DNA of 64,000 nt from Tricholoma matsutake (GCA_026075535.2 AP026540.1:12400001-12464000), one strand, 5' to 3'. Counted from the first letter of the stretch, positions 37,688 to 50,140 are shown. Numbers and translations are program-made. Notes: generated from the sequence alone by a model not told the origin.

Positions 37688-38779
37688 GGACTCTTCCACA
37701 AAATTCTTCTGCTTGCTGTCCTCCGGCTTCACTTCCTCGATTGTAGCTTCCCTAATCTTTCTCTTCTGCCTACAATTCCTAGAAATGTGTCCTAACTGCC
37801 CACAGTTAAAACATTTAAGTGGGGCTCATCTCCCTGCTTGATCAACCTCCATTGCCTCTGCTGGTGCTGCTGACTCCATAACTATAGGTGTCACTGCCAT
37901 GGCCGGTGGCTGCACCCTTGGAGCTTGCACCTGAGGCGCCTTTCCTTTCTCGGACTTTCCTCCTGATGACTTTCCAAATTTACTACTTCCGTACATCAAC
38001 TTTGACTCCGCCTGTTCCTGCCGATATTGCCAGTCAAGGCGCATTGCCCAATTATACCACTCGTCCAACTTCTCTGGCATAGAAGGTAGTCAGTAGATAG
38101 ACTTGAATAAAGAGGGATTTAATCCTGCTTTCAAAAATTCTACCAACATGGCTTCTCCCATATCCATCTGTGAAGCTTCTGCTTTGAACTGCAAAATAAA
38201 TTCATCCACCGTTAGGGAACCTTGGCACATGGTCTTTAATTTAGCATTGGCTGTCGCCTTTGGATTAGGATCTCCAAACTGTGCCTCCAATCTCTCCAGA
38301 AATTCCTTGAAGGTTGCAAATGGTTTATTTCCCACAGCAATTTGATTTATAGCTTCGTTTCTCCAGAACTGTGCTTTCCCCCCCTGAATGTATGAGAGAG
38401 CAAACATAATCTTAGACTCGGCTGTATGAAACTCTGGCTTCCTCCCATGGATGTACAATACTATAGAGCTGATGAAAGATTTTGTATTCTCCATGGTACT
38501 GTCAAAAGTTTGTGGGGGTGCATACTTAGGTAAGTGCACTTTTCCATTTCCAGATTTCTCTGCCATCTCATCCTCCTGTGACATCCACTCCACCATCTCC
38601 TCCATCTCATCATCTCTTTCTCCTGTCATCTCTGGTTGTACTTCCGCTTGTCTGGGCTGTGATGTTGTCAACACTGACACTAATTGTGACATTTGCACTG
38701 TAAGCACATCAATTTTTGCCTCTAGTGCTGGTGTGGGAACAGGATTAGGGCTGGGATTAGAAGTTGAGGGTTCGGACAT
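37682..38779 (-). pseudogene. Gypsy-1 gag
   Basis: ATG at 38779 opens MSEPSTSNPSPNPVP, then a coiled, acidic N-terminus (TGERDDEMEEMVEWMSQEDE), a capsid-like middle (AQFWRNEAINQIA, FKEFLERLEAQFGDPN, LVEFLKAGLNPSLF), a basic linker and one zinc knuckle CFNCGQLGHISRNC (CX2CX4HX4C). In-frame TGA codons at 38090-38092 and 37826-37828 sit where arginine would read through, and both are also present in Gypsy-3. The terminal TGA at 37682-37684 overlaps the pol start. Confidence 0.9.
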
Positions 38780-39252
38780 AATTGTAAAATCTGTGATGAG
38801 TCACTTCTTTGACAAATTCAAGATTGGTGCTTCAAGACCTCTCCAAATGTTTACGGGTCACGTGATGGTTCGTCGATCATTCATTGATGGTTCGTCGTTC
38901 ATCAGGCACCTATTTTGACACTTCGGATCAATAACCCTTCCAACAGTGCCTGATCTCGGAAATAACACTGAATTTGGCTTGTAACTAAAATAGACATCCG
39001 AATAGAGTGATGTAAATCATAACTAAACCAGATCCAATCAGTTGTCTGGTTGCAGCTGTCCTAATGATGAGTACTGCCTCTCAATCACTGGCGGTCGCAA
39101 TGTAAGGCAAGGCCTGGTGTCGGCTTATGAAAGAAAAGGTAGATTACATATATACAAGTACTTCCGGCTCATGCCAAAAGGATGAGTAATTGGATGTGGT
39201 GCAGTGAAACAATGACGTATGTGCAAGTAAGAGAAGGCACACTGATATGGGG

Positions 39253-39263
39253 AGTTGTGTTCT
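39253..39263 (-). promoter_or_regulatory. Putative self-priming primer-binding site of Gypsy-1
   Basis: Reading minus strand, AGAACACAACT lies 2 nt (GA) inside the 5' LTR. It is exactly complementary over 11 nt to AGTTGTGTTCT within the LTR (39451-39441), about 33 nt after the TATA box. No TGG start of a tRNA-type site is seen at the LTR edge. Confidence 0.7.
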
Positions 39264-39265
39264 TC

Positions 39266-39676
39266 TGTTAGGGCAACACCCACTATCTGCTAGCTAAGAC
39301 CATGCAGGTTCTCTCTACAAGAAGGGGGCAGGATCTGCGCTTGTGATGGGGGAATTGATGGTTTTGATGTGAGGGGTTATTAATAGGTGAGTTTGTTAAC
39401 AAAGGCCTTTCACACCAAAAATGTAGGTGGAATACCTAAGAGAACACAACTGGGTCCCCTAGGTGTATATTTAGGGTTTATATACTATGTTACACATATT
39501 GTACATTGTTGTTACCAACGCATGCATACACGCACATACATCTTGATGCGTGCGAAATAAAATTCTCATGCTATCAAAGTGTAGCATCATTTGGCGTCAT
39601 TTGGCATAATGTAGCATAATTTGACATAATAAAATAAAAATGAAATTTTATTAGGTAATGGGGTGGTTTCCTAACA
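39266..39676 (-). repeat. Gypsy-1 5' LTR, intact, with TATA box and inferred start site
   Basis: It is 411 bp. On the minus strand it begins TGTTAGGAAACC and ends TTGCCCTAACA. TATATAAA is at 39484-39477 and the inferred transcript start AGTTGTGTTCT at 39451. Confidence 0.93.
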
Positions 39677-40842
39677 GTAGGGGCCCCGTGTAGTATGTGA
39701 TATCTGGCAGGAAGTTGGCTAGGTAATTTACCAAGCCTACAAAACACTGGATGTCATTGTAATTCCATGGGGTGCGCCACTCCTGAGTACAAAATAACTT
39801 GTCTGTGTCTGCATGTATGCCGTCTTTGTCAATTACATGACTGAGGCAGTCAATTCATTTGGCATACAGCTCACACTTCAACCATTTGAGATATAATTGG
39901 TTTTTTCTGAGGTGTTCAAAGATGATACAAAGGTGGGCTTTGTGTTCCTCAGGGGTGTTTGAGTAAATGAAAATGTCATCCAGGTAGACATGCAGGAATT
40001 TACCAATGACATCCCTGAAGATGGATGTCATGAGTCGTTGGATGGTTGCCGGTGCGTTACAATCCCCTTGCTGCATGATGTTGCTGATGTAGGTTCCTGT
40101 AATTGTGGCAAATGCAGTTTTCCAGACATCTTCTTTTCATACTCAAACCTGTTAATATGCATCAGATAAGTCGACTTTTGAGTGAATTGTGGCTGAGGCC
40201 ACATCTTCACGAATAATATCTTGGTCTGGTAAGGGGGTAATGTCCTTAATTGTGTTGTTGTTTCATTGTCGGGCGTCCATGACAGTTTGTAATTTTCCAT
40301 CCTTCTTGCTCAGGCAGATCATTGGGGCCACTTGGTTCACAGATCATGGTTCCCACCATCCTGCATTCATGTATCAATTGATTTTCTTGTGGAATTGTTC
40401 ATGTAAAGAGTTTGGTACTTTCAGTAGGTGGTAATGATATCACTTGTTGTCATTGATAAGGTTAATCTCATGGTTCACCTCTCTCCAAGGTGGTAATTGG
40501 TCTTGGGCTCCCCCTAAGATATCCAAGAATTCATCGTGCCATTGTTGTCGTAAACGTGGGTAGTCTTCTTCAGTAAGTCCCAACATCCTGGACTTGCCTT
40601 TCTGCCTATGCTGTTCCTTGTGTTGTTTTTCATGTGGGTCTGGTGGTTTCTTAGGTTTGTGGAACCTAGAACAAAGCACCTTGAAATCCTGTTCCGAGTC
40701 AGTTTTCTGAGGGTTCAGTCATACTGAGTCTTGCTTCTTGAGGTGATCCAACAGGCTGGGTCGTCGATCCATGAATTTTGAAGGTTCAGATATCTCGTCT
40801 TCAGAGAACGTCTGATCGACTGGGAGGATGGTCCATGGAGAC
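39677..40842 (-). pseudogene. Gypsy-2 pol, proximal half: reverse transcriptase
   Basis: Minus-strand frames give the approach to RT (FDRRPS-like MDRRPSLLDHLKK, LPPWREVNHEINL at about 40460-40500). MQQGDCNAPATIQRLMTSIF and the catalytic box YLDDIFIYS follow in 39855-40076, then CELYAK and, past a stop, WNYNDIQCFVGLVNYLANFLPD, ending at TGPLL at the Gypsy-1 insertion point. Stops and shifts are frequent. The first base of homology at about 40840 abuts the CxC-bearing element. Confidence 0.8.
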
Positions 40843-41214
40843 CTCACACCTGCACCTCGCACCTGCACAGCTTAAGTATGGGGCTGTGCACTTGTTGTTT
40901 GTCATTGTTCCCAGTGTTGCACAGCCATCCTATGCATTCCTCCCTGCTGTTTCCCTGCTGTTCTCTCCAGCCCTGCCATCTACTCCAGTCTTGCCATTGT
41001 CTCCAGTACTACCAATGCATGATGTCTGTATATCAACCATTGCTTCTGTCTTGGCTTTGCACCAACCTCGTTGTCCATGCTCATTGTAAAGACCAATAAT
41101 ATAGACCTTATTCTTTGTCAATCATCATTCTTACAATTGTTCTTCATCTAACAATAAGTTCTTGTTGCTTTTAATTCCTATTTCTCTCGAAGTAATGCCA
41201 GAGACCATACCCCG

Positions 41215-43316
41215 ATGGATGTTGTCCATCTTGCCTCCATCCTTCTAGAGAACTCGGAACTTCATGGTTCATTTGACTATGAGGCAATTACAAAGTACAT
41301 TGATCTTGTCCAGCTCTTGAAGCTCACTATTTCTGCGACCCAGGCTTCCTACCACCCTGAACCACCCTCAACACTTCCTGTGAATGTACACAACTTTCTT
41401 AAACTATGTCTCAGGATGACAGATCATGTAGTCAAATTAGCTTGGGAGTGCTTCCATGGCCTTGCTTGGGATTTTGTGCCATCCAAGGACCTCGAGCTGG
41501 CGAGCCGCATGAAGTACATCAAATTATTTTTAGACCATGGCATTTCTTGCAAAATTGGTATGTCATTTGTAGTCTTTTTGCAAATCCATACCAACCTGGC
41601 TCCCTAGGTGTGTATAGTCTTGAGCCTCCCACCCATGTTTGTATAGATTCTTGGTGCAGTCAGCAACTGCAAACTGATGCTCACATCCATCGTGATCATG
41701 AATTGGTGGAACCCATGACATACCCTATAACCGTATTCACCAAGGAGTTTGGTGCAGTGCCAGGTTATTCAACATCAAGATATTGTTGCAGTATGTTCAA
41801 AATTTCACCTCCTGAAATGTATGTTTTACTAATGGCGCCTTTGCAGAATGCAATACTCACTTTTACCTGAACTATTATGTACATACTATTGTCAAGAGCT
41901 CTTGTTCATTCAAAGTTCTCAACACTTCTATATGGCTGCAGAACTATGTGAACTTTTTGCCACTATGATGGTGACATCATAGTTAGTTGACAGTTACTTC
42001 GATGATTCACCAACTGATTATTATGCTCCAGGACCTCTGCAACAAACTGTGCATGAACTTACAATAGCGGTCTTCAAAATGAACAAGTCAACTGTTCACT
42101 TCCAGCTAGTTGGCCAACTAGTTTGGAGCTGGACGTCAAAGATGTCTGGAATGGATTTTTTATCTACAATCTCATCCTCAAACACAGGGAGTCATCGTCG
42201 ACATTGGAGGTGGCACATAATGCTGAGAGCCAAGCTGCTCATCTTCAACCTGCATTACAAGCAAGGAATGTGAAGATGGCTGGACCTGGACAAGAGGCAT
42301 GGAACCATGCCTGTGAATTGTGCTGCTGGGTCTTCAAGGATGAGAATGGAGTATTTCATATGTTTATATTTTTTGTGGAAGGGTGTTCTCTAAACTTCAA
42401 GTTAGACCATTGTCGATCTACCATTACCGATGGGGTGGGAATTGGCTGTCCATGTTGCAGGAAGCATGATTGCCCAAATCACTTACCAACTGTCAAACAC
42501 CACTATTGCTCTGCGCATCGATCACTGGCAAAGAAGTGTGTGATTGTTGTTTGTGAAGCATTAGCTGAAGCTGGCCATCAGACATGCACTGATCCATCAC
42601 ATCGATATCTTGAACATTACCATTATGAGAAGGGCAAGGCTATGTTTCAACTCACGCAACATCTTGAATGCCTCAAGGTTTTGCAAACTCATGATTCTAT
42701 TGCTAGTGCTGATGGTGGAGAGGAAGAATGTCTTGAAGGTTTGGGGACTGTTGAAGATGAGGATGTTGAGGTAGATGCAAACGGCATATGTGACAGAAAG
42801 CCTGAATCTGGCAATTGCAGTGTTTGGGTGTGATTTGGATGCAAGCGTACTCATAATGAGGAATTATGTGTCAGCTCTTGTGGCGTGATTCTGGGACATG
42901 CAACATTTTATGGTTCAGAAGCTCCAAATGGTGTACAAGTAAGCACGCACATCTTTTCCCCTAAGGCATTACTCACAATGCCCATTAGTCTTTCTGGATG
43001 AATCTTTTCCCCATGAAGGCATCACTCCCTGCCATACTCTGGCATGACAACAACTGCTGCATTGTTGCAATGCTCAAGAATGACAGTGATCCATACCTTC
43101 AACATTATTTTGATGGATGCCTGCTTCCCATAGATGTGTTTCATTTCAAATGCAAGCATAAGAAAAGTAATATTGACTGTGGTTGATACTGCAATCCATA
43201 CATCTGGCTGGAACTTCAAATGGAAGATGGCAAATGGAGATTCAATTCTTCAGCAGCTGAGCAAGCCAATGCATGGATTGGAGGGTACAATCAATGGTGC
43301 AGGAGATGCAGGTTGA
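41215..43316 (+). pseudogene. CxC5/CxC6 cysteine-cluster protein associated with KDZ transposases
   Basis: Exon-like frames in order: 41215-41607 (AWECFHGLAWDF, LFLDHGISCKIG, then a GTATGT donor), 41600-41790 (VYSLEPPTHVCIDSWC, PITVFTKEFGAVPGYSTSRYC), a shifted segment with QHFYMAAELCELFATMM, and 42123-42833. The last carries the cluster DGVGIGCPCCRKHDCPNHLP, HYCSAHRSLAKKC and GHQTCTDPSH. The C-terminal block runs 42840-43316 (GHATFYGSEAPNGVQ, LWHDNNC, PIDVFHFKCKHK, WRFNSSAAEQANAWIGGYNQ). The cysteine spacing and the final block are those of proteins found beside or within KDZ transposons of Agaricomycetes, where a DNA-binding or transposition role is presumed. Frameshifts around 41800-42120 and 43190 suggest decay, though some may be introns. 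Confidence 0.7.
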
Positions 43317-43486
43317 TCATTATGAATTTTTCCTTGACAAAATGATTAAACAGCAAAATTGGATTCTTATTAAAGAGTTACATTGGAAAGGTAAAGCTCC
43401 ATACAGTATTCCATGAGAAGATCTTCTTTGTCCTGATAGGGTTTAAGTTACTTGTTACTACATCAATCATACATTCTTTTGCTAAT

Positions 43487-45670
43487 TCAATCTTTGAGTG
43501 TAAGGTCAATAGGATCATCTTCTATTCCTGCACCAACTGTTGTGTTGCTCTTTCTCCAAAAGTCATTTTCCAAATCAATTTCTTCCTGCTTAACTTGTAA
43601 TTCCTCATCATCTAACTCCATGTCATTATTGGTAAGCTGGTCAGTTCCTTGTTTTGATGCTATCCATTCATCCATTCCTAATGTTGTATCTGCAGTAAGG
43701 TAGGCTCAATGAAGTGATTCCCTGTGGTGAAGATCTTCAACTGCCCCTCAAGTGGTTTCCATGACAATCTGGCTGTCATCATTGGAAGGATGCATCATGT
43801 TCCCAAAAGATTGGCTATCATGGAGTACATCAATAGCAGATTGTCGATCAGTGACAAGGTTGCCTTGAATCAAGTGCAAAGCTGCTTCAGGTATCAGTAC
43901 CTCTCGAAGGAAGCTTGGTTCTTTGGTACTTGGACTATTGTAGTGGGGCTGGCTAACAGCTGGGGTGGAACGGGTACCAGGTACACTGACAGGGCTGATC
44001 AGCAGAGGAGAGATCAGAGGAAAAGCTGTTGGATGAGGGATGGAAATCTGAGGTGGAAGAGAAATGGAAGGAGAAGATGGGACAGGTGTAGATGAGTCTT
44101 CCTATTGTGGTACTGTTGAAACCACATTGTCGCAGATCAATGGGCCAACCATGGTGGGGTCCCTGAGAGCTTCCTGAAACTTACACCAGGATCCATTGCT
44201 TGTGTTGCCTAGTGTAATGAACTTCTTCTTCGGTGGCTCAGGAGTGTTTCCCCATAGCTTTTTATACTTGCACACCAAACTCTTGACATACTTTAGATGG
44301 AAAACCTTTGGAAAAGCATCCCACTCCATAACCTTTGGATCTTCATCTATCATTGCTTTGATGTCAGCCCAACCTGCATCCCACATTGCAATAGATATAT
44401 CCAGAATTGCTTCTGGAGAAATGGATGATTTGGAAGCATGTTTTGAATGAGAGGTGGGGTTTTCACTAGATGCTGGCACTTCTACCACAGAAACTGACTT
44501 TGTCAATGTAGCATTGTTGGAGAGAGTTGGAAGGGGTACCGCTGGAGGAGAGGCTTTGGCTCCATGAGTTGTAATCATGGAAGAATCAGATAGTAGTAGC
44601 AGGGATGATAAATTGGATGATTCATTGCATTGCTGGGGAAGCGGTGTATCAGATGTGGGGGATGAAGTCAACACAAGTGCATCTGGTTCTTTGGTTCAAA
44701 TCTTTTTCAATGGTGACACAAGATCAACTTCACCTGATCATTTTTTACCAGTTGTGTGTGGTTGTTGGGCTAGTTCATTAGAGATCCCAGGACAAACCAC
44801 CTCTAGGCCAACACCATGAGGGATACCATCAGAGAGCGAACGGCAAAAGCACAGCAGTATACACCTGCCCTTCTCAACATGAAGCACAGATGAGATTGTG
44901 ATAACCCTCCAGTAGCCATCAAAAAAGTCAAATAACAATGTGCTTGTTAATTTGAAGTTGGCAACCAAGACAGCAACTGATGACAGTTGAAGGCGTGGAT
45001 ACAATTCAACATGATGGGTAAGTTCAATTGGTCACTTCCCATCCTGTAACAAGGTAAGCTTATGATGATAATGAGAACGCAGATGTGTGGATACTCACCT
45101 CATAGTATATCACAAATTCACAGGTCCATTTTTCAATCTCATCCATATGAAGGCATTGCACCTTCAAAGCCTCCATTTCTGCCTTGTCACAATCAGCTAC
45201 ATTCTTGTTGTGCAGTCAATTAGAACCCAAGGGTTGAGCAAGAGGCCAACATCGATTGTCATGTTGAGATTGGGATGGTGTTGATTGTCCTTGAACTTGG
45301 GAATGCACCTGGGATTGGAGTGTAGGAGTGGGATTTGGTGGGATAATGGCAGGTTGCAGAGGTGTGGCTAGGGAATGCACCTGAGATTGGGCCAAAGGGG
45401 GGGGGAATGGCAGGTTGCAGAGGTGTGGCTACCCCATCAGCAGGTAATGGAGAAGGTACTGTTGGGATAGTAGCAGGCATGGAACAAACATCACTAACTG
45501 CAGGAACCTTGTGTGATTTACATGGATCACGAGGTATGTTCTTCTCCTTTGCATATTTAGCTGCACTTATGACATTTGTGCTCTATACAAGCCCGGCTGC
45601 CCCATGTTGGCTCACCACTCTTTGACTTGCAGTTATTCTGGCATGCAACAGGCCCATCAGTGTTGGGTAG
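43487..45670 (-). pseudogene. Cys-rich, then Ser/Pro-rich protein gene of the CxC element, unrecognised family
   Basis: Reading leftward: a cysteine-rich start at about 45490-45650 (NNCKSKSG, RACIEHKCHKC, PRDPCKSHK) with a frameshift in the middle; a Pro/Thr-rich stretch 45259-45480; then 44738-45004 (NFKLTSTLLFDFFDGYWRV), which may be a small folded domain. 44102-44674 follows with WDAGWADIKAMIDEDPKVME and FPKVFHLKYVKSLVCKYKKLWG. After TAG at 44102 the frame stays open to about 43728 (Pro/Ser-rich), then 43487-43675 is an acidic tail ending DDPIDLTLKD. I take these as one multi-exon gene. The cysteine spacing suggests zinc binding; function unknown. Confidence 0.45.
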
Positions 45671-46379
45671 CAGAGGAGCAGCAAGTCAAAGGGGTGCATT
45701 GGCTATTGCATCAGGAAGGGGGGCACTGTTTTCTTGGGCAGTTATGCAAAGAACAAGGTTCTGTGCATTTACATACTGATAGGAAATGTTAGTGTGAAAA
45801 TGTGTCCAGTCACACACTCTCTTCGTACACTGGACATCACTGGTTAGGCAAGAACATTGTGTACAGAAATAAATAGTTGATAACCGCACCATTTGAACCA
45901 GTCTACCTCAGAGATGTTGCTTATCTGGAGTACTTCCCTCATAGACTCAGAGAGCACCCATAGGCTGGGTACATTGGGTACAAGATGAGATACAAGCAAT
46001 CTGAGGATCGACTTGTGGCATGTTATAAAATTTGGGGGAGTCTAGCAAGTACAGATTACAATATATATATTGTACTGATGCCTGAGGGTATCTTTGGCAC
46101 CCATTTCTCTGGCCATTATGCAGCACAAGTCAGCAAGGGTACACAGTGGGCTTTGATGGGCTTTGATGTGATGACATTTCAATGCGCTTTGACACTTGAT
46201 GGATGTTTGGAGCCAAAGCTTTGCACCACAAACATACACAGGTCTGAGGTCCAAGGTCTTGGGTATGGGTGCAGGTGCAAGGTGTGAGGCAGGTGCAAGG
46301 TGTGAGTGGACCTGTGACCCAGTGGATCCAACTTTCTGTGTCTTTGAGTGCTTCTTGGTACTATTCACCCTTCAGTAAC

Positions 46380-47400
46380 CTAGGGTTTCCATCGTAAGCT
46401 CTCATGGATGCTACCACAGCATTCCATTTGTCTGGCATCCTGGGGTCATGCAGCCAGTTGTGTTGCGGTTGAGGTATTGGTCTATCCCAGAAGGAACAAG
46501 TGCTTTGACTCATTGTTGCCTTGACTCATTCCTCAATGATCCTTTCCTCTTCATCTGTCATCATATCCTCTACTTTTACCTTTGATGAAGTAGGTTGGCA
46601 TTCTGTGACATTAGGTTGTTCATGATTCTTTCTAGGTTTTTGTGATTTTGTTGCCAGTTTCTCCCCCTGTTGAAGAGTTTTAGACTCTTTTTCATCCATA
46701 AGGAGTGTGGGGACTCCTTCAGGTAATGTATGTCCATTTTTCTTGCTGTCATTGTCTGGTATTTCTTCCATGATTGGCTTGCTACCATGTAGTCAGTTCT
46801 TGCATTTGTCAATGCTTCAATATTGGCATAGCCATCCATCATTATCGTCCAATAGTATTTTCAAAGCAGGCATTGGTTTTCCATTGATGATTACTTGTCT
46901 ATTTTTGAAATCTAGTATAACCTTGTTCTTGTGCATAAATGGTGTTCCAATTATCATATCATAGTGGTCGAAGTTCGCGATATCTACATAAGTATTGTTA
47001 CTTATGCCCGGGGCCTCGAGTTCAATGTCTGGGCCATAGTTTTGCTGTCGCTTGACTTCCCACAGTTCCCAACTGTAACATATGAGGGTTCGTCAATGGA
47101 AAAATCCAGATGTCGGCAACTTGAGCAAAGGCAGAGGTCAGACCCATCATCATGCTTTCTGAGTCCCATAAGGTCCAGGCTTCACATCCACCAATGGATA
47201 CATCATACCAGCATGGCTAAGCATTCCTTTTCTTCAGGTCTATATTCTGGTCAAGGTCTTGCCGTCTTGTCTGTGCGTAAGTGTACTTTCTGAAAGTGAG
47301 CTTTGTCCATGTCTCGTGCCAGTCCATTGTCATGTGGTTTAACCATTGGTATCCATTCCATTTCCCCAATCACGCACATGTGTTCCATGTCAGACAAGTG
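46380..47400 (-). pseudogene. Gypsy-2 protease region
   Basis: Minus strand from about 47100: SYVTVGNCGKSSDS, then, across stops, MIIGTPFMHKNKVILDFKNRQ (about 46870-46965), which is the late part of a retropepsin-like domain. An acidic/basic linker (46526-46771) and MRAYDGNPRLL at the junction near 46381 follow. The catalytic DSG could not be read in any frame, so the protease is decayed. Confidence 0.6.
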
Positions 47401-47406
47401 GTCATA

Positions 47407-50140
47407 TCAGTTGTTATTGTCATATACATCAACCTTGATCATATCATCCTCATTGCTCTGGTAGCCTTGGGATCTGGTGGATGGTTGGATGCTATGTTCT
47501 AGGGCTTGGTCATCCTGTTCATTGTTGCCAGTATCTTTGTTGTCAACAATAGCAGTGTGGGCTGTGCATACGTATGACTTATTCCATTTTGGTTTTTTGC
47601 AATCCCTAGCATAGTGTCCTGGTTCATCACAGTTGAAGCATATTATGTCTTCTGCCACAGGTTGATGTTTGTCATTAGGGGCCTTGGGTGTGCTATGATT
47701 ATTGTTAGTCCAGGGTTTGATATTTGACTGATTGTTGTTCATGCAGTTATTCCTGAAGAACCTAGGCCTTGGTCCGCTATTGTCTTGGTTTAAGTCCAAC
47801 CTCTTTATGAAGGTTACACCAACCTTCTCCACCTTGTCCTCATGTCGGCTTTGGGTCTTGGGTGCTTCCATGGTATGGGTAGCACTCGTTGAGTGTCAAT
47901 TATAGTGTTCCATGGTCTTCATGGCTGTTTCCAGTGCTTTGCCCTCAGATATGAAATCCTCGATGGTATTCGCTTCTGGCGTGAGCCTGTTCTGGAGCAT
48001 TTTTGTACACATTTCCTTAGGGAGGCCACATAGGAAGGTGTCCATGATGTTATAGGCATCGAGGTAGACTGACATGTTCTGGGTGATCTATGAAGGTGTC
48101 ATAATATCCTTGAATGCCAAGCTTGTCTGTGTAGCATGTGGTGGCATATGCCTCATGGGCATCTTGCATAGTTGTTGGGTGTGTGAATCGATTGTACAAG
48201 CCAATAACTACATCATCAAAGTCCAGTGTAGTTGTGATTGATTTATATGGATAACATGTTGAGAGTACCATTTCTTTGCTTCACCATCCAAAAATTTGGG
48301 TATGCAGAGCATGCATTCCTGGTCATGGTCATCTCCTCCATACTGGATGGCTTGGAGCATCATGACCACATTGATGAGCCAGGTCTCTAAGTCCGAGAAC
48401 TTAGGTGATCCGCTGTACTGGCCTACAGAACTGGTGTCAGCTCAATGGACTTTTGTTCCCTCAGGGATTCTGAGTCAGATAGTGAGGTGTTCTCAGCACA
48501 GTCGAAATAATTGATTGTGCATCTGGTTACAGTGGTGTTCTGAGGTAGCATGCACACCAGGGGTATGTAACCTGGCTTGATCCACGGGTGGCATAGAGTA
48601 ACCTCTATGTAGGGGCCATCAGTTATCCTGTCAATCCAGATCATCTTCAGCAGGGTCGAAGCCTCCTCCACCATCAGGGGGTCCACCATCACCACCTCCA
48701 CTGCCGCCACTATTCCAAGCTTGACCATAGGAGGTACGATCTCAAGTGGAGCTGCATGGGGCAGCAGGTAGATCTGGGGGTTGTCATCAACTCCCATTGT
48801 TCCGGTCCTCTGGTCCATTGCCATTGCTGCTAGGTTCACTAGGTGTTTGAGTTGCTCTTGCCACCCAGGTATAGTGAGGGTCCAACATATCGATGTGATG
48901 ATGTCTGTTGAACATTATCTTTTGGTCATCATATAACAAACTCCCAGCTATTTCAAAATCCTTGTTCCTGAGGCATTGGTAGGCAATTCTGTCTTTGATA
49001 GTGTTGGCCATATGAATTTGCACTGCTCGGGGTACTTGGATCGTAGGTCCCAATGCATCAGAGGTTCCAGTAGCAAATGGGCACGGATATTCTGTGTCTT
49101 CAGTGGGATTAGTCTGGTGGAAGGTCCTCAGGGATGGTGTCTTATCAAACATAACATGTTGATGTCGAGCAGCTGCAGCACAACATTTATGGTAGTCATC
49201 ATTTGATTCCCTGGCTTGTTGAGGCATTTATGTTAGCAATGGCATTCTTGATGGTGGGGTCCATGTAGGTAGACTCCGGTTGGATGTCCCGTGGTACTTG
49301 GACATCCTCGAGCTCACATTTAAGTTGACGTTGAGGGGTCTCCACTCATTGTTCCATGATCCATGTAGTCTTCTAAATTTGTTATGGATGGAGTTCATGT
49401 TATCATATTCCTTTTCTTTGAGGTGACTCATTTCACTATAAGTGCCTTGAATATGTTGAGGTACATGTCGTTATACATCTTCAATGAGAGGTCTACCTTC
49501 TTCTTCATGAGGGTTAGGACCTCCATGGTTTGGGCATGCGCAGCGATCCTGAGTTTCATGCATAGGTGAGGGTTCGTGAATGGGCCTTCATTCCATACCA
49601 GGCCTTCAGACTGTTCAAGCATTTCCATAGGATCCTCGACCTCAATTTCACCATCTGATACTTCATTCCCATCCACTTCAAGATGGGATGTCTCAATAGT
49701 TGGTTGTAAGTGTTCTGATATATGAGGTAGGTGTGGCATTGATGTTGAACATCGGCATCCGGTCTGAGCTTCTGGAGTTTTGGGGGTTTGGTGCAAGGAT
49801 GCAAATTCCAGGGCCAATGGGAAGTGTGGGTGCATATCCCTTTGAGGTTCTGAAATGAAGGGATTCAGCATGTCAGATGCATGCCTATTGCCTACTCATT
49901 GTCTAGGTCCCTGTGGCTTTGGTACTTGTGTAGCGGATCCAGTTGGCACTGGTATCAACAATGCTGGTGCATGCATCATTGTTTTCATCCCAGGTTCAGT
50001 TGCCTTTGCCTTTAGAGAGTCCACCCCGGGACTCTCGTCTACTCTCCACCCTCCTACTACAGTTTGTTCAGGTTGTTGAGATGGTTTTGAGGAGTGGAAG
50101 GTGGTTGCACTCCTTCCACTTGCTGCAACCACCTTCCACT
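47407..50140 (-). pseudogene. Gypsy-2 gag
   Basis: From about 50132 leftward, frames cover a Pro/Ser-rich start, a coiled segment (49428-49871), and a middle part (48787-49227). A capsid-like segment follows at 47900-48270 (DFDDVVIGLYNRFTHPTTMQ, then TFLCGLPKEMCTKML and TIEDFISEGKALETAM), and 47407-47871 has a basic linker and a zinc knuckle CFNCDEPGHYARDC. The order matches gag of one well-spread mushroom gypsy lineage. Several stops and shifts. The 5' LTR of Gypsy-2 was not found beyond 50140. Confidence 0.65.

Larger units (their letters stand above)
31707..39676 (-). mobile_element. Gypsy-1: full-length Ty3/gypsy chromovirus with both LTRs, nested in Gypsy-2
   Basis: Two LTRs bound an internal region of about 5.4 kb: 39266-39676 (5' in element orientation) and 31707-33850 (3', carrying a 1725-bp insertion). 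Both begin TGTTAGG and end CCTAACA, and a GTAGG duplication flanks the whole. Without the nested insertion the element is about 6.24 kb. Internal order on the minus strand is priming site, gag, pol (protease, RT, RNase H, integrase, chromodomain), polypurine tract. Joining the flanks restores the Gypsy-2 reading frame (TGPLL, then AMTQNG), which proves insertion into an existing element. The LTRs differ at about 22 of 411 positions by my reading, 21 of them transitions. Confidence 0.93.
40841..46310. mobile_element. DNA element carrying a KDZ-associated CxC5/CxC6 gene, nested in Gypsy-2
   Basis: The stretch separates Gypsy-2 protease from its RT. Its ends carry matching inverted sequences: CTCACACCTGCACCTCGC on the left (from 40843), and CTCACACCTTGCACCTGC reading in from the right (about 46305 inward, followed by a second CTCACACCTTGCACC). 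Inside are a plus-strand CxC gene and a minus-strand Cys-rich gene, arranged tail to tail. No clear target duplication was found, and the exact borders may be off by tens of bases. Confidence 0.55.

Noticed and set aside
36282..38918. Plus-strand frames opposite Gypsy-1 gag-pol
   Set aside because: They are antisense shadows of strongly supported minus-strand retrotransposon proteins; the same shadows appear opposite Gypsy-3.
40800..46330. A target duplication for the CxC element
   Set aside because: Flanks such as ATGGAGAC and TGGACCTG do not match convincingly; borders may be misplaced.
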